In this document: one piece after another, positions 15,916 through 23,715 of the stretch
Position numbering within the stretch: position 1 is the first letter of the stretch
Layout: every line of letters begins with the position of its first letter
Source of the DNA: Parablautia sp. Marseille-Q6255
Lineage (GTDB): Bacteria; Bacillota; Clostridia; Lachnospirales; Lachnospiraceae
Length of the DNA: 50,273 nucleotides
Reading direction: 5' to 3'
NCBI RefSeq assembly: GCF_951230155.1
Contig: NZ_CATNVD010000025.1
Coordinates: 1 to 50,273 of the forward strand
Made by a program: the position numbers and the translations under genes
Notes under the pieces: generated by a model
The model's input: only the letters and a program-made list of their open reading frames with translations
What the model was told of the DNA's origin: nothing
Database searches by the model: none

Positions 15916-17407
15916 ATCCGATCGCCCCCAGCTTCTTCCTGATTTCGTCCTCCAGTTCATGCGACTTTGCAAACATTTCCGCAAGTTCAGATGTTAACCG
16001 ATCCATCTTTTCTTCAAAGGGCTCATCGTCATCTTCCTGCTCTTCAATACCCACATAGCGTCCAGGTGTAAGTATATAATCTTGTTTCTCAATTTCAGCT
16101 GTATCCGTAACAGCACAAAATCCCTTAATATTTTCAAGTGTTCCGTCAACAAAAGCTTCGTAGGTTTCTGAAATCTTATTGATGTCTTCATCCGTCAGCT
16201 CACGAAGCTTTCGGCTCACCATTGTTCCCATCTTTCGAGCATCAATAAATAAAGTCTTTCCCGGTTGTTTTTTCTGCTTATTGATAAACCAAAGTGAAAC
16301 TGGAATCTGCGTTGTATAAAAAAGCTGAGTAGGCATTGCAACAATACACTCAATTAAATCAGCATTGATAATATTCTTACGAATATCACCCTCTCCGCCT
16401 GATTGAGAAGAAAGGGAACCATTTGCTAATACCATACCAATACGGCCTGCTGGTGCAAGATGAAAAATCATATGCTGAAGCCATGCAAAGTTGGCATTTC
16501 CTGCTGGTGGTGTTCCGTATTTCCATCGCTGATCTTCTTTTAGTTTATCCAATCCCCAATCGGAAAGGTTAAAAGGGGGATTAGCCATAATATAATCTGC
16601 TCTCAACGTTGGATGACGATCATCAAGGAATGTATCTGCCGCATAGGTTCCAAGATCAGGCTCAATTCCACGAATTGCAAGATTCATCTGCGCCATCTTC
16701 CATGTAGTAGGATTTGAGTCCTGACCATAGATAGAAATATTGCTGATATTACCACTGTGATTCTCAACAAACTTAGCAGACTGAACAAACATACCTCCTG
16801 AACCACAACAAGGGTCATATACTCGTCCCTTGAAAGGCTTCAAAACTTCCACCAAAGTGCGTACTACGCATGAAGGTGTAAAGAATTCACCGCCACGTTT
16901 TCCCTCTTGTTCAGCAAACATAGAAAGACAATATTCATAGGTACGGCCCAAGATATCTTTTTCACTACCGTGTTCAATCATCTGGATGTTGGTGAACAGG
17001 TCCACAACATCACCAAGTCTACGCTTGTCCAGCTCCGGACGTGCAAAGTTCTTAGGCAAAATATCCTTCAAACGCTTATTTTCTTTTTCGATGGCACGCA
17101 TGGCATCATCGATCACCGTTCCGATTTCCGGAGTATGTGCTTTTGCTGCAATCTCACTCCAACGTGCACCTGCTGGTACAAAGAAGATACCCTCAGAAGT
17201 ATATTCGTCGATATCCTCCTCGAATCCATCGCCTTCTTCAACAAGTTCCTGATACTTATCATCAAATCTATCTGAGATATACTTCAAAAAAATCAATCCC
17301 AGAACAACGTTCTTATATTCTGATGCATCCATATTACCACGAAGCACGCAGGCCGCATCCCATATTTGTTTTTCAAATCCAATATCGGCTGTATTTTTAT
17401 CTGCCAT
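15899..17407 (-). CDS. hsdM: type I restriction-modification DNA methyltransferase, M subunit, 502 aa
   Basis: Adenine-N6 methyltransferase that, with HsdS, protects host DNA and forms the core of the type I restriction complex. The N-terminal HsdM domain (FEKQIWDAACVLRGNMDASEY) is followed by the Rossmann-fold methylase with motif I DPCCGSGGMF near residue 195 and the catalytic NPPFN near 278. The C-terminal tail carries a helical region that ends KKLGAIGYELKQ. ATG 17407 is chosen because AGGAGG lies just upstream; the frame extends to 17434 without such a signal. The gene overlaps the PIN gene downstream and follows the XRE gene by 41 bases. Confidence 0.95.
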   Translation of the reverse strand: MADKNTADIGFEKQIWDAACVLRGNMDASEYKNVVLGLIFLKYISDRFDDKYQELVEEGDGFEEDIDEYTSEGIFFVPAGARWSEIAAKAHTPEIGTVIDDAMRAIEKENKRLKDILPKNFARPELDKRRLGDVVDLFTNIQMIEHGSEKDILGRTYEYCLSMFAEQEGKRGGEFFTPSCVVRTLVEVLKPFKGRVYDPCCGSGGMFVQSAKFVENHSGNISNISIYGQDSNPTTWKMAQMNLAIRGIEPDLGTYAADTFLDDRHPTLRADYIMANPPFNLSDWGLDKLKEDQRWKYGTPPAGNANFAWLQHMIFHLAPAGRIGMVLANGSLSSQSGGEGDIRKNIINADLIECIVAMPTQLFYTTQIPVSLWFINKQKKQPGKTLFIDARKMGTMVSRKLRELTDEDINKISETYEAFVDGTLENIKGFCAVTDTAEIEKQDYILTPGRYVGIEEQEDDDEPFEEKMDRLTSELAEMFAKSHELEDEIRKKLGAIGYELKQ

Positions 17408-17448
17408 TTTAGTTTTCCTCCTCTGATGATCCATCTTCGACCGAAAAA

Positions 17449-17676
17449 TTAAGTTTCTTTTTCTCCCGGTTTTTCATCAGGTATTACCTGCATAATATCT
17501 GCAAAATCACAATCAAGTCCTTTACATATTCTCAGCAAAACATCTGTTGTAATATTGTCGCCTTTCGTGAGTTTTGCAACCGATGCCGAACTAATACTGC
17601 ATCGTTCCATCAAATCTTTTTTCTTCAAATTTTTATCTATTAAAAGTTTCCATAATCTGTTGTAACTGATACGCAT
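17449..17676 (-). CDS. XRE-family HTH regulator of the defence operon, 75 aa
   Basis: Small helix-turn-helix protein: NRLWKLLIDKNLKKKDLM, then CSISSASVAKLTKGDNITTDVL in pieces (SISSASVAKLTKG; TTDVLLRICKGLDCDFADIM). It belongs to the short Cro/CI-like group common beside restriction-modification genes, where such proteins act as controllers that delay or limit nuclease expression. It has GGAGG before ATG 17676 and lies between the ABC-3C-like genes and hsdM. No separate promoter is obvious in the 40-base gap upstream, so it is probably co-transcribed. A plausible operator is the dyad at 21031-21050, but that link is only inferred. Confidence 0.85.
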   Translation of the reverse strand: MRISYNRLWKLLIDKNLKKKDLMERCSISSASVAKLTKGDNITTDVLLRICKGLDCDFADIMQVIPDEKPGEKET

Positions 17677-17716
17677 TTTCTACCTCCGTCGTTACAGCTA
17701 TAAATCAAAAACAGTA

Positions 17717-19549
17717 TCAATATACATCATGAAGGAATCCATATCGTCCTTCATTAAGTTTCTTTGTAAATGTGATGACATTGGCTCCGAGAGCCTCAAA
17801 ATCAATATTACTCGGAACGTGATCTGTATTTTCCACAATAATCAACTGTCCCGTCAAATGATGAACAAAATACTTAAACAGACCATCCTTCATGCTATCG
17901 GGTAATTCAGTATCATTTTCATCAAATCCATGCAATGGAGTATCTATAATCAAGAAATCTGCATTGTACTTTGCGTGATCATGAAAATAGTTTCTAAAGG
18001 CAAGAGCTACAACTGTATTCAAGTAAGAGTGATATCCCTTACCGTGAGAAGCCTTTGTCTCACCATTTACTTCTATATCAAAACTGCTTAAATTAAATCG
18101 AGCACCAGTCAAATTCAAGTACTGACATTCTCTTAATATCGAATCCATATCCTCGCTTACAGTCGTCTGGAATTCAGTATCAAAATATTCTTTTGGATGA
18201 TATTCGATTGCCTTCTCTTCTTCATTTTCTGCAATGTCATATCTAGTCAAATCCTGTTCCCAGCCTTTTGCATATTGAACAATAAGATCGACCTCATTTG
18301 ATAACTGAATATAACTTCTGTATGTCTCTATAGTCTTTTCTATTTCTGATGCCTGTGGCTTCAGTTCTTGTTGTATGAGCTTCTCAATGTCAGCTCTCTG
18401 TTCCTTGAGTTCTCTCAATTTTTCTTCGGCAGCAGCTTTTTCCACCTGAACATCTTTTTCTGATGCTGCCAACCCATCCATTTGAGAAACTATTCGAGAC
18501 AATTCACCACGAGATGCCTCAATGTATGATTTCTTTGCACGAGGAGTAATCTTTCCATCGCAGAACGGACAAGTTGAAACCTTCGGTGCTGTGCTCATAT
18601 TTTGCTCGCCATCAACAATGAAAGTCAAGCGTTGAATATCTGCTCTATATTGACTACGCAGATGTCCATATCTTGAAAGAAGCACTTCGCATTCTGTTAC
18701 TTTTGCTTCTTGTTCCATAATATCCGCAAGCAGTTTCTGGCTGGTTTCAATTGCAGCAGAAATAGATGATTCGGTTTTCTGTAAAGATTCCACCATCTCA
18801 CGTAGTTGTTCTTCTACATTAGCATCGTCCAAATTTTCTATTTGAACTGCCAGTTCTTTCTGACGCTGATTTGCTTCCCGAATTTTCTGATTCACATAGT
18901 CATGAACTGCTTCCTTACGAGCCTTCTTTATCTCTTTTTGGGTCTGAGCATCATGTTCACTAAAATCTCTACCAGTAAGCAGGAATAATAGAGACGAAAG
19001 AAATAATGTTTTTTCGTAGGTCGCAACTGGCTCAAACAGTGGATCTGTTTTATCAATTCTCTCTTCCTTAATGTAATACAAGCGAAGAAGATTTTCCCAA
19101 GTCATACGTTTCTTCTCAAAGCGCATATTACCAGGCACTTCAGGTTCACCATCGATGCCTAACAGTTTCATCATCACTAAATTAAGGACCGGCTTCGGCT
19201 TTTTTACATTCTTGCCTGGCTTTTTAACGACATATATCCCGTTCTCAATTTCTTCAGAATCCGCAACCACCTCTACTTGTCCAGAGCCAACTTTACGTGA
19301 AAGAATCACGTCACCATATTGTTCTGTGCCAATAACAACGGACGCTGAATCATATCCTGATGATTCTTTGAATGGGTTTTTTAGTTTATCGTAATTTCCA
19401 CCGAACACGAACTCCATACACTTCAGGACGCAGGACTTTCCTGTATCCGAACGTCCCTGTATTATATTCAAACCGGAAGTAAACTCGACAATGGCATCTT
19501 CTTTCGAATCACTTCTGGCGATTATTCTTTTTATATAAAAACCAGCCAT
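17717..19549 (-). CDS. ABC-3C-like ATPase with Rad50-type coiled coil and CxxC hook (DUF3732-like), 610 aa
   Basis: SMC/Rad50-type ATPase. Walker A is GRSDTGKS near residue 32 in a LNIIQGRSDTGKSCVL context. Two coiled-coil arms (about 210-290 and 340-425) flank CPFCDGKITPRAKKSY near 330, which resembles a zinc-hook half-motif. An ABC-signature-like GKGYHSYLN lies near 500, and Walker B is FLIIDTPLHGF near 537 with the histidine/aspartate region after it. The two preceding genes fit the middle and C-terminal-domain components of ABC-three-component conflict systems as described by comparative genomics; the ATPase is expected to sense phage or plasmid DNA structures and trigger an effector. Activity here is inferred. 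ATG 19549 lies 4 bases after the middle-component stop and has GAGG upstream. Confidence 0.8.
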   Translation of the reverse strand: MAGFYIKRIIARSDSKEDAIVEFTSGLNIIQGRSDTGKSCVLKCMEFVFGGNYDKLKNPFKESSGYDSASVVIGTEQYGDVILSRKVGSGQVEVVADSEEIENGIYVVKKPGKNVKKPKPVLNLVMMKLLGIDGEPEVPGNMRFEKKRMTWENLLRLYYIKEERIDKTDPLFEPVATYEKTLFLSSLLFLLTGRDFSEHDAQTQKEIKKARKEAVHDYVNQKIREANQRQKELAVQIENLDDANVEEQLREMVESLQKTESSISAAIETSQKLLADIMEQEAKVTECEVLLSRYGHLRSQYRADIQRLTFIVDGEQNMSTAPKVSTCPFCDGKITPRAKKSYIEASRGELSRIVSQMDGLAASEKDVQVEKAAAEEKLRELKEQRADIEKLIQQELKPQASEIEKTIETYRSYIQLSNEVDLIVQYAKGWEQDLTRYDIAENEEEKAIEYHPKEYFDTEFQTTVSEDMDSILRECQYLNLTGARFNLSSFDIEVNGETKASHGKGYHSYLNTVVALAFRNYFHDHAKYNADFLIIDTPLHGFDENDTELPDSMKDGLFKYFVHHLTGQLIIVENTDHVPSNIDFEALGANVITFTKKLNEGRYGFLHDVY

Positions 19550-19553
19550 ATCG

Positions 19554-20000
19554 TTACCTCCTCAAAAATTCTGTCGATGTATTACTTATTGTTTTCATAA
19601 TTTTCTGCTCGCTTTGTCCTTTGAAATGTTCCACCGTCTTTAGAGCCAACATCTTATAATTATTTGCATATTCTGATTTCATTTTTCCTGCCACAGTTTT
19701 GCCAACTACAGAAATAGAATATTGAAATCCATTCTGTCTACGTTTTACAGATACCAGACCATCAAGCACCAACGATTTCATCGTGCTTTGCATCATTCCT
19801 CTTCGTGCAGCAAATTCACTAAGACCGAACTCATTCTCTCCATGCAGTGCCATATCGCTGATACCAAAGTACTTACTGTAAATTGTAATGAAATCATAAT
19901 TCGCTATTCTATCCAGCGTCATCTGTTCATCTTCCGAAACAGACAAAAGCAATAGTATTCTAAGGCTAGATTCAAATGTGGTGTTAAATATTTTATTCAT
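19554..20000 (-). CDS. ABC-3C-like middle component (winged-helix), 148 aa
   Basis: An alpha-helical protein with a predicted winged helix: FESSLRILLLLS, MTLDRIANYDFITIY, FAARRGMMQSTMKSL, DGLVSVKRRQNGFQYSIS (wing) and VVGKTVAGKM. The layout matches the wHTH middle component of ABC-3C systems, thought to link the ATPase to the large C-terminal-domain protein. ATG 20000 overlaps the preceding gene's stop by 8 bases and the following ATPase starts 4 bases later, so the three are tightly coupled. The DNA-binding potential is inferred from the fold pattern only. Confidence 0.75.
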   Translation of the reverse strand: MNKIFNTTFESSLRILLLLSVSEDEQMTLDRIANYDFITIYSKYFGISDMALHGENEFGLSEFAARRGMMQSTMKSLVLDGLVSVKRRQNGFQYSISVVGKTVAGKMKSEYANNYKMLALKTVEHFKGQSEQKIMKTISNTSTEFLRR

Positions 20001-21003
20001 CAATATCCACCCACGAATTTATAGTTCCGTCATTCACCAGAATATGGCAAATACCTTTCTTGTGTACATTCTTCATAAGGCTTTTTATCCTATCAATCGA
20101 AGAAGTGTCTAATGTCGTATTGGTGATTTTATCAAGGACCGCTTGCAATCGCTGGTACCCATTATCGTAATCCTGAAGATATGTACTTTCTATACCATCG
20201 TAGGCATCCTTTTTTAGCGCTTCAAATTTTTCTTCTCCGCCATCAAATACATCCCTTACGGAATGATGCAGCCATTCTGCCTCATAATAAGATGTCCTTT
20301 GTGAAGTGAAATCTCTACGGTATCTCCCCGGCAACGTTCCAATAACATCTGGAGTGACGGCTTGGGCAAGCGCATCTGCATACGCTGCACAAAGAGCATT
20401 AACATACGGCATTTCTTCCGGTTTAATATCTTTTTCAGGAGCAAGTGCTGTCGGTAGCTCTAAAACCTCATCTCCAACATGTAGCTTTCCGTCTTTTACA
20501 TAAACTGTGCTTACTTCAACCGTTACATATCTATTTCCATAGGAATCAATATGAACCGGAAGCGTCGTATCAATGTATCCTTTATTAGATGCCATAGCAT
20601 CAATAAAGCGATAGAAAAGCTCTGCACACACTTCATCGATATTATCAGCTTCAAGGTTTCCTTGTATTCCAAATTCCTTTAGCTTGCCGATCAATTCTTC
20701 TCTAGCTTCATAGTCCGCTGTTTGGAAAGCATCAACAAACTTACTTTTGCTAAATCGGCTCTGAATAGTGCGTGCGTCATCCTGCTTTATTTTTCTATTC
20801 TGAGCACCAGAATATATCTTAGATAGAGTTGAAACATCTTTACTCGATAGTGGATTAAAGTCATCGTTTTCATCTAACTTTTCTTCATCATCCGTCATCG
20901 GGTCACGAATAACGAGATTCGTCAGATACAGCACATACTCCTGCTGTGTCACACTACAACCGATATATCGATGCATCAATTGTACGAAATCACTAAATCT
21001 CAT
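19993..21003 (-). CDS. ABC-three-component-like C-terminal-domain protein, 336 aa
   Basis: First gene of the defence run. No catalytic motif is obvious. The protein is acidic and helical, with YSGAQNRKIKQDDARTIQ near residue 65, a central region (about 120-180) with VDSYGNRYVTVEVST-like beta segments and a C-terminal part containing RRDFTSQRTSYYEAEWLHHS and DRIKSLMKNVHKKG. In ABC-3C systems the corresponding protein carries the conserved CTD, often fused to a variable effector; here no effector fusion is seen, so the effector may be supplied by another gene of the island. ATG 21003 has GGAGG six bases upstream. The long leader contains phased repeats at 21031-21068. Confidence 0.7.
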   Translation of the reverse strand: MRFSDFVQLMHRYIGCSVTQQEYVLYLTNLVIRDPMTDDEEKLDENDDFNPLSSKDVSTLSKIYSGAQNRKIKQDDARTIQSRFSKSKFVDAFQTADYEAREELIGKLKEFGIQGNLEADNIDEVCAELFYRFIDAMASNKGYIDTTLPVHIDSYGNRYVTVEVSTVYVKDGKLHVGDEVLELPTALAPEKDIKPEEMPYVNALCAAYADALAQAVTPDVIGTLPGRYRRDFTSQRTSYYEAEWLHHSVRDVFDGGEEKFEALKKDAYDGIESTYLQDYDNGYQRLQAVLDKITNTTLDTSSIDRIKSLMKNVHKKGICHILVNDGTINSWVDIDE

Positions 21004-21030
21004 CGTTTACCTCCAACTTCAGATTTTTCT

Positions 21031-21068
21031 TTGGACAGTTCACTGTCCAACACTGTCCACTGGTGTCC
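21031..21068. promoter_or_regulatory. dyad plus 10-bp phased half-sites in the defence operon leader
   Basis: TTGGACAGT (21031-21039) and ACTGTCCAA (21042-21050) are perfect 9-bp inverted arms two bases apart. The half-site ACTGTCCA recurs at 21052, and a weaker GGTGTCC at 21062, giving three units at exactly 10-bp spacing, one helical turn. The block lies about 30-65 bases before the first defence gene and about 85 bases downstream of its promoter. It could be an operator for a cooperatively binding repressor or an RNA hairpin near the ribosome binding site. Confidence 0.6.
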
Positions 21069-21150
21069 GGCCGGTGGATTTTTATTTTGTTATGCTGTAA
21101 TTGTAATCGCAAGAGAGCTAGATACACTCCTACCGATATTACACTTTTTA

Positions 21151-21179
21151 ATTATAGCAGAAGCATATAAGAAAAACAA
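21151..21179 (-). promoter_or_regulatory. sigma-A promoter of the defence operon
   Basis: On the minus strand TTGTTT (21174-21179) and TATAAT (21151-21156) are 17 bases apart. Predicted transcription starts near 21144, leaving a leader of about 140 bases. This is the best promoter upstream of the whole 21003-to-7231 gene run. Confidence 0.7.
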
Positions 21180-21237
21180 TAACTTTGCGATGACAAAATT
21201 ATGAACAGCGATACGAAAAAGAATTTTTCTTATTTGC

Positions 21238-21442
21238 TTGCTATAACCACATCACTTCAGCAGTTTGCGCAGACAGCTTTCCAGTGCTGAAGTGACCACA
21301 CAACAGAATATATCGCTCCCAGCAACTGGAAAGGCTGGTGGCACACATGAGATGGAGATTTCTCCTGACCGTGGTACCACTATACCCTTTTGCCGGTAGC
21401 ATCAAGGAACCTCCATCTCGGATTGACAAGATGGAGGTTTTT
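21238..21442 (+). promoter_or_regulatory. structured leader RNA with alternative terminator/anti-terminator helices before the phage sigma gene
   Basis: CACTTCAGCA (21253-21262) pairs perfectly with TGCTGAAGTG (21285-21294). A segment inside and beside this helix (21275-21289) can instead pair along 15 bases with 21320-21336 (two single-base bulges). GAGATGGAG (21349-21357) pairs perfectly with CTCCATCTC (21411-21419). That right arm is also the left arm of the terminator hairpin at 21408-21439, so the two are mutually exclusive. The terminator's right arm contains the GGAGG ribosome binding site of the sigma gene. This is the architecture of a riboswitch or attenuator. Known classes I checked by eye do not fit. 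Confidence 0.65.
21408..21442 (+). terminator. attenuator-type terminator overlapping the sigma gene ribosome binding site
   Basis: AACCTCCATCT (21408-21418) and AGATGGAGGTT (21429-21439) form an 11-bp perfect stem with a 10-base loop, followed by T residues to 21442, three bases before the sigma start codon. GGAGG at 21433-21437 is buried in the stem, so the hairpin can block both transcription and translation. Confidence 0.7.
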
Positions 21443-21444
21443 AT

Positions 21445-21963
21445 ATGTCAAACAATGCAAATCAGAGTAAACAGTATCGTATCTACATCAAGGAATCCAA
21501 GAGCTGGGTGGATGTAAACAAGGAATTCTATACGAACTACTATCGTGACATCAACGCCTATCGCAAACGTCAGCAAGAGCATGGCCGCTGTGTCTGCCCT
21601 GCAAGCAAACGCTACTTATGTGACATGGATTGTTTAACCTGTCCTTATGCTAAGGCTGGCGATCAGCTTTCTCTCGACAACACCATTAGTGACGGTGACG
21701 GAAACGAAAAGAGTTGGCTTGATGATATGCCAGATGAGTCTGCAGCTATCGCTGAAGTATTAGAGGATGCAGAACTTCTTCACGCTCTCTATGCAAAGCT
21801 GAATGAGCTGGACCCGGAAGGTCGTCTTATCTGTCAGCTTATTATGGAAGGAAAATCGGAACGTGACTGCGGCAAGGAAATGGGCCTCTCTCGTAATACA
21901 TTCGTGTATCGCAGGGACAAGCTGTTCCAGAAGCTCCGCTCCGAGCTTAAGGACTACATCTAA
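21445..21963 (+). CDS. phage sigma-70-like RNA polymerase sigma factor, 172 aa
   Basis: First gene of the phage early operon. The C-terminal half has the region 4 helix-turn-helix: LDPEGRLICQLIMEGKSER (in pieces LICQLIMEGKSERDCGKEMG and LSRNTFVYRRDKLFQKL). The N-terminal half lacks a recognisable region 2 but has five cysteines (49, 51, 59, 63, 66) that could bind a metal. Such short sigma-like proteins are common in prophages of Clostridia and are thought to direct transcription of phage genes; whether it is a full sigma factor or a region-4-only activator is open. Expression is probably controlled by the leader hairpins directly upstream. A strong terminator follows 9 bases after the stop. 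Confidence 0.8.
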   Translation: MSNNANQSKQYRIYIKESKSWVDVNKEFYTNYYRDINAYRKRQQEHGRCVCPASKRYLCDMDCLTCPYAKAGDQLSLDNTISDGDGNEKSWLDDMPDESAAIAEVLEDAELLHALYAKLNELDPEGRLICQLIMEGKSERDCGKEMGLSRNTFVYRRDKLFQKLRSELKDYI

Positions 21964-21972
21964 TATGAATGG

Positions 21973-22007
21973 TCGTCCTCTGATTTTTCAGGGGACGATT
22001 TTTCTTT
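21973..22007 (+). terminator. strong intrinsic terminator after the sigma gene
   Basis: TCGTCCTCTGA (21973-21983) pairs with TCAGGGGACGA (21988-21998; one G-U) around a TTTT loop, followed by a T-rich tail. The rest of the 145-base gap to the next gene holds the repeat motif at 22027-22066. Confidence 0.85.
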
Positions 22008-22026
22008 TCAAAAAAAATTTCTTATA

Positions 22027-22066
22027 TTTTTCGGCCAAACGACCATCTCACCTCCATTGAGTAGTG
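22027..22066 (+). repeat. phage leader motif, copy 1
   Basis: A 40-base block beginning TTTTTCGGCCAAACG that recurs at 26734-26773 with 34 of 40 bases identical and no gaps. Both copies stand between a stop codon and the next gene's start, suggesting a cis-acting RNA or promoter element. It precedes the operon that leads to the DUF2800 and DUF2815 genes; published conserved RNA motifs are named after these families, but I cannot verify that this is one of them. Confidence 0.65.
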
Positions 22067-22108
22067 TAAGGCGAAACAAAGCGACCTACAGAAAGCGAGG
22101 TGAACATC

Positions 22109-22318
22109 GTGAGTAAGACTTTTCACAACAAAAGCGGCACTGACGCAGAAATGATTGCAACTCTCACTGCAATCAGTCAAGTATCCGCAAGAATGGCGAA
22201 GAATCTCAGAATCATCGCCGCACACAGACAATCCGAGGAAGGAGGAACAGTAAATGTCAAAAATGAACGATATGGCTATGACCATCGAAGAACTGAGAAA
22301 TGCTGCCACTGCTATTAA
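22109..22318 (+). CDS. small conserved phage protein, 69 aa
   Basis: GTG at 22109 has GAGG eight bases upstream; an in-frame GTG at 22100 would overlap that site. The peptide starts V(M)SKTFHNKSGTDAEMIA and continues TLTAISQVSARMAKNL, then an RRTEKCC tail. I recall similar small proteins at this position in clostridial prophages but know of no function. It overlaps the next gene by 65 bases, unusually long, which may mean that only the first 45-50 residues are conserved. Confidence 0.6.
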   Translation: MSKTFHNKSGTDAEMIATLTAISQVSARMAKNLRIIAAHRQSEEGGTVNVKNERYGYDHRRTEKCCHCY

Positions 22319-22574
22319 CGATGCAGCAAACTGGCTCGCACAGCAGTTTTCATCTGATGATAAGCAGCAAGCTAAAAATATTGCTGCTAGACCAGAAAAG
22401 AAAACAAAACCTGCACTGACTCTTGAGGATGTTCGAGCTGTTCTGGCTGATAAATCTCGTGCCGGACACACAGCTGAAATTCGAGAACTTCTTAAAAAGT
22501 ACGGTGCAAGCAAGTTGTCACTCGTAGACCCGAAACATTATGAAGCCCTGCTTAGGGAAGCGGAGGTGCTCTAA
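22254..22574 (+). CDS. conserved phage hypothetical protein, 106 aa
   Basis: Helical, charged protein: MTIEELRNAATAINDAANWL, then a lysine-rich linker (AARPEKKTKPA) and a C-terminal helical hairpin LTLEDVRAVLADKSRAG with EIRELLKKYGASKLS. The last part resembles short SAP-like or recombination-accessory helices in phage proteins (sometimes mis-labelled as rRNA biogenesis factor). The start has GGAGGAACAG upstream. Its stop overlaps the DUF2800 start signals, so the two are coupled. Function unknown; a role in DNA replication or recombination is guessed from context. Confidence 0.75.
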   Translation: MSKMNDMAMTIEELRNAATAINDAANWLAQQFSSDDKQQAKNIAARPEKKTKPALTLEDVRAVLADKSRAGHTAEIRELLKKYGASKLSLVDPKHYEALLREAEVL

Positions 22575-22575
22575 T

Positions 22576-23715
22576 ATGCCACCTAAAGGACATGCAATTC
22601 TCTCCGCATCCTCGTCTGACCGCTGGCTCCACTGCCCACCGTCAGCAAGGCTCTGCGAAACCTATGAAGATAAAGGTAGTGACTATGCAGCTGAAGGCAC
22701 CGACGCACACGCTCTTTGTGAGTACAAGCTCCGTAAAGCTCTCGGCATGAAAGCTACTGATCCAATCAAAAGTCTCGACTGGTACAACGCTGAAATGGAA
22801 GATTGTGCCACTGGGTACGCCAGCTTTGTTATGGAGCTTTTAGAAGATGCCAGGCAGACCTGCTCCGATCCAGTTGTTCTGATTGAACAGCGAGTGGACT
22901 TCTCCCGCTGGGTGGAGCAAGGCTTTGGAACCTCGGATGCCATTCTCATCAGCGATGGAACTATGCACGTAATTGACTACAAACATGGTCTTGGAATCCT
23001 CGTATCCGCTGAAGACAATCCGCAGATGAAGTGCTACGCTCTTGGCGCACTGGAACTCTTCGATGATATTTACGACATCGATACGGTCAGCATGACCATC
23101 TATCAGCCAAGACGCCAGAACATTTCTACCTACGAAGTCAGCAAGGATGACCTGTATCAATGGGCCGATGAAGTTCTGAAGCCTACCGCAGACCTCGCCT
23201 TTGCCGGTGATGGTAATTTCCTGTGTGGTGAATGGTGCGGATTCTGCAAGGCAAAGCATGAATGCAGGGCCAGAGCAGAAGCCAATCTTCTACTCGCACA
23301 GCACGATTTCAAGTTGCCGCCACTGTTGGAGGATTCGGAAATTGAAGTCATCCTCTCCCGTGTCGATGAACTGGTCTCTTGGGCCAATGATATCAAGGAG
23401 TATGCACTCCAACAGGCAATCAGCGGTAAAGAATGGACTGGCTGGAAGCTGGTCGAGGGTCGCTCCAACCGTAGATATACCAACGAAGGCGCCGTATCGA
23501 AGGCTGTCGAAGCTGCTGGCTTTGACCCTTACGAAAAGAAGCTGCTTGGTATCACAGCCATGCAGAAGCTGCTCGGTAAGTCTCGCTTCGAAGAGCTTCT
23601 TGCAGCCTATATCGAAAAGCCACAAGGCAAACCTACTCTTGTGCCGGAAAGTGATAAACGCCCGGCAATTAACACAGCAAAAAATGATTTTATGGAGGAA
23701 TATGACAATGAGTAA
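22576..23715 (+). CDS. DUF2800 protein, PD-(D/E)XK nuclease-like, 379 aa
   Basis: Phage nuclease of the RecB/Cas4-like superfamily. Motifs seen: AAEGTDAHALCEY (N-terminal G...H motif near residue 36), DAILISDGTMHVIDYKHG (catalytic D and DYK near 122-137) and QMKCYALGALELF. Near 215 there are cysteines in CGEWCGFCKAKHEC, as in iron-sulfur-cluster nucleases of the AddB/Cas4 type. The start ATG 22576 (MPPKGHAILSAS) has GGAGG upstream; a longer frame from 22540 overlaps the preceding gene without a signal. It ends in an ATGAGTAA overlap with the DUF2815 gene. It probably processes DNA ends in phage recombination together with that protein. Confidence 0.88.
   Translation: MPPKGHAILSASSSDRWLHCPPSARLCETYEDKGSDYAAEGTDAHALCEYKLRKALGMKATDPIKSLDWYNAEMEDCATGYASFVMELLEDARQTCSDPVVLIEQRVDFSRWVEQGFGTSDAILISDGTMHVIDYKHGLGILVSAEDNPQMKCYALGALELFDDIYDIDTVSMTIYQPRRQNISTYEVSKDDLYQWADEVLKPTADLAFAGDGNFLCGEWCGFCKAKHECRARAEANLLLAQHDFKLPPLLEDSEIEVILSRVDELVSWANDIKEYALQQAISGKEWTGWKLVEGRSNRRYTNEGAVSKAVEAAGFDPYEKKLLGITAMQKLLGKSRFEELLAAYIEKPQGKPTLVPESDKRPAINTAKNDFMEEYDNE

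Noticed and set aside
21361-21390. T-box-like GTGGTACCAC in the sigma leader
   Set aside because: The T-box antiterminator consensus and specifier stem are not present, and the downstream gene is not an amino-acid gene. Only the palindrome resembles it.
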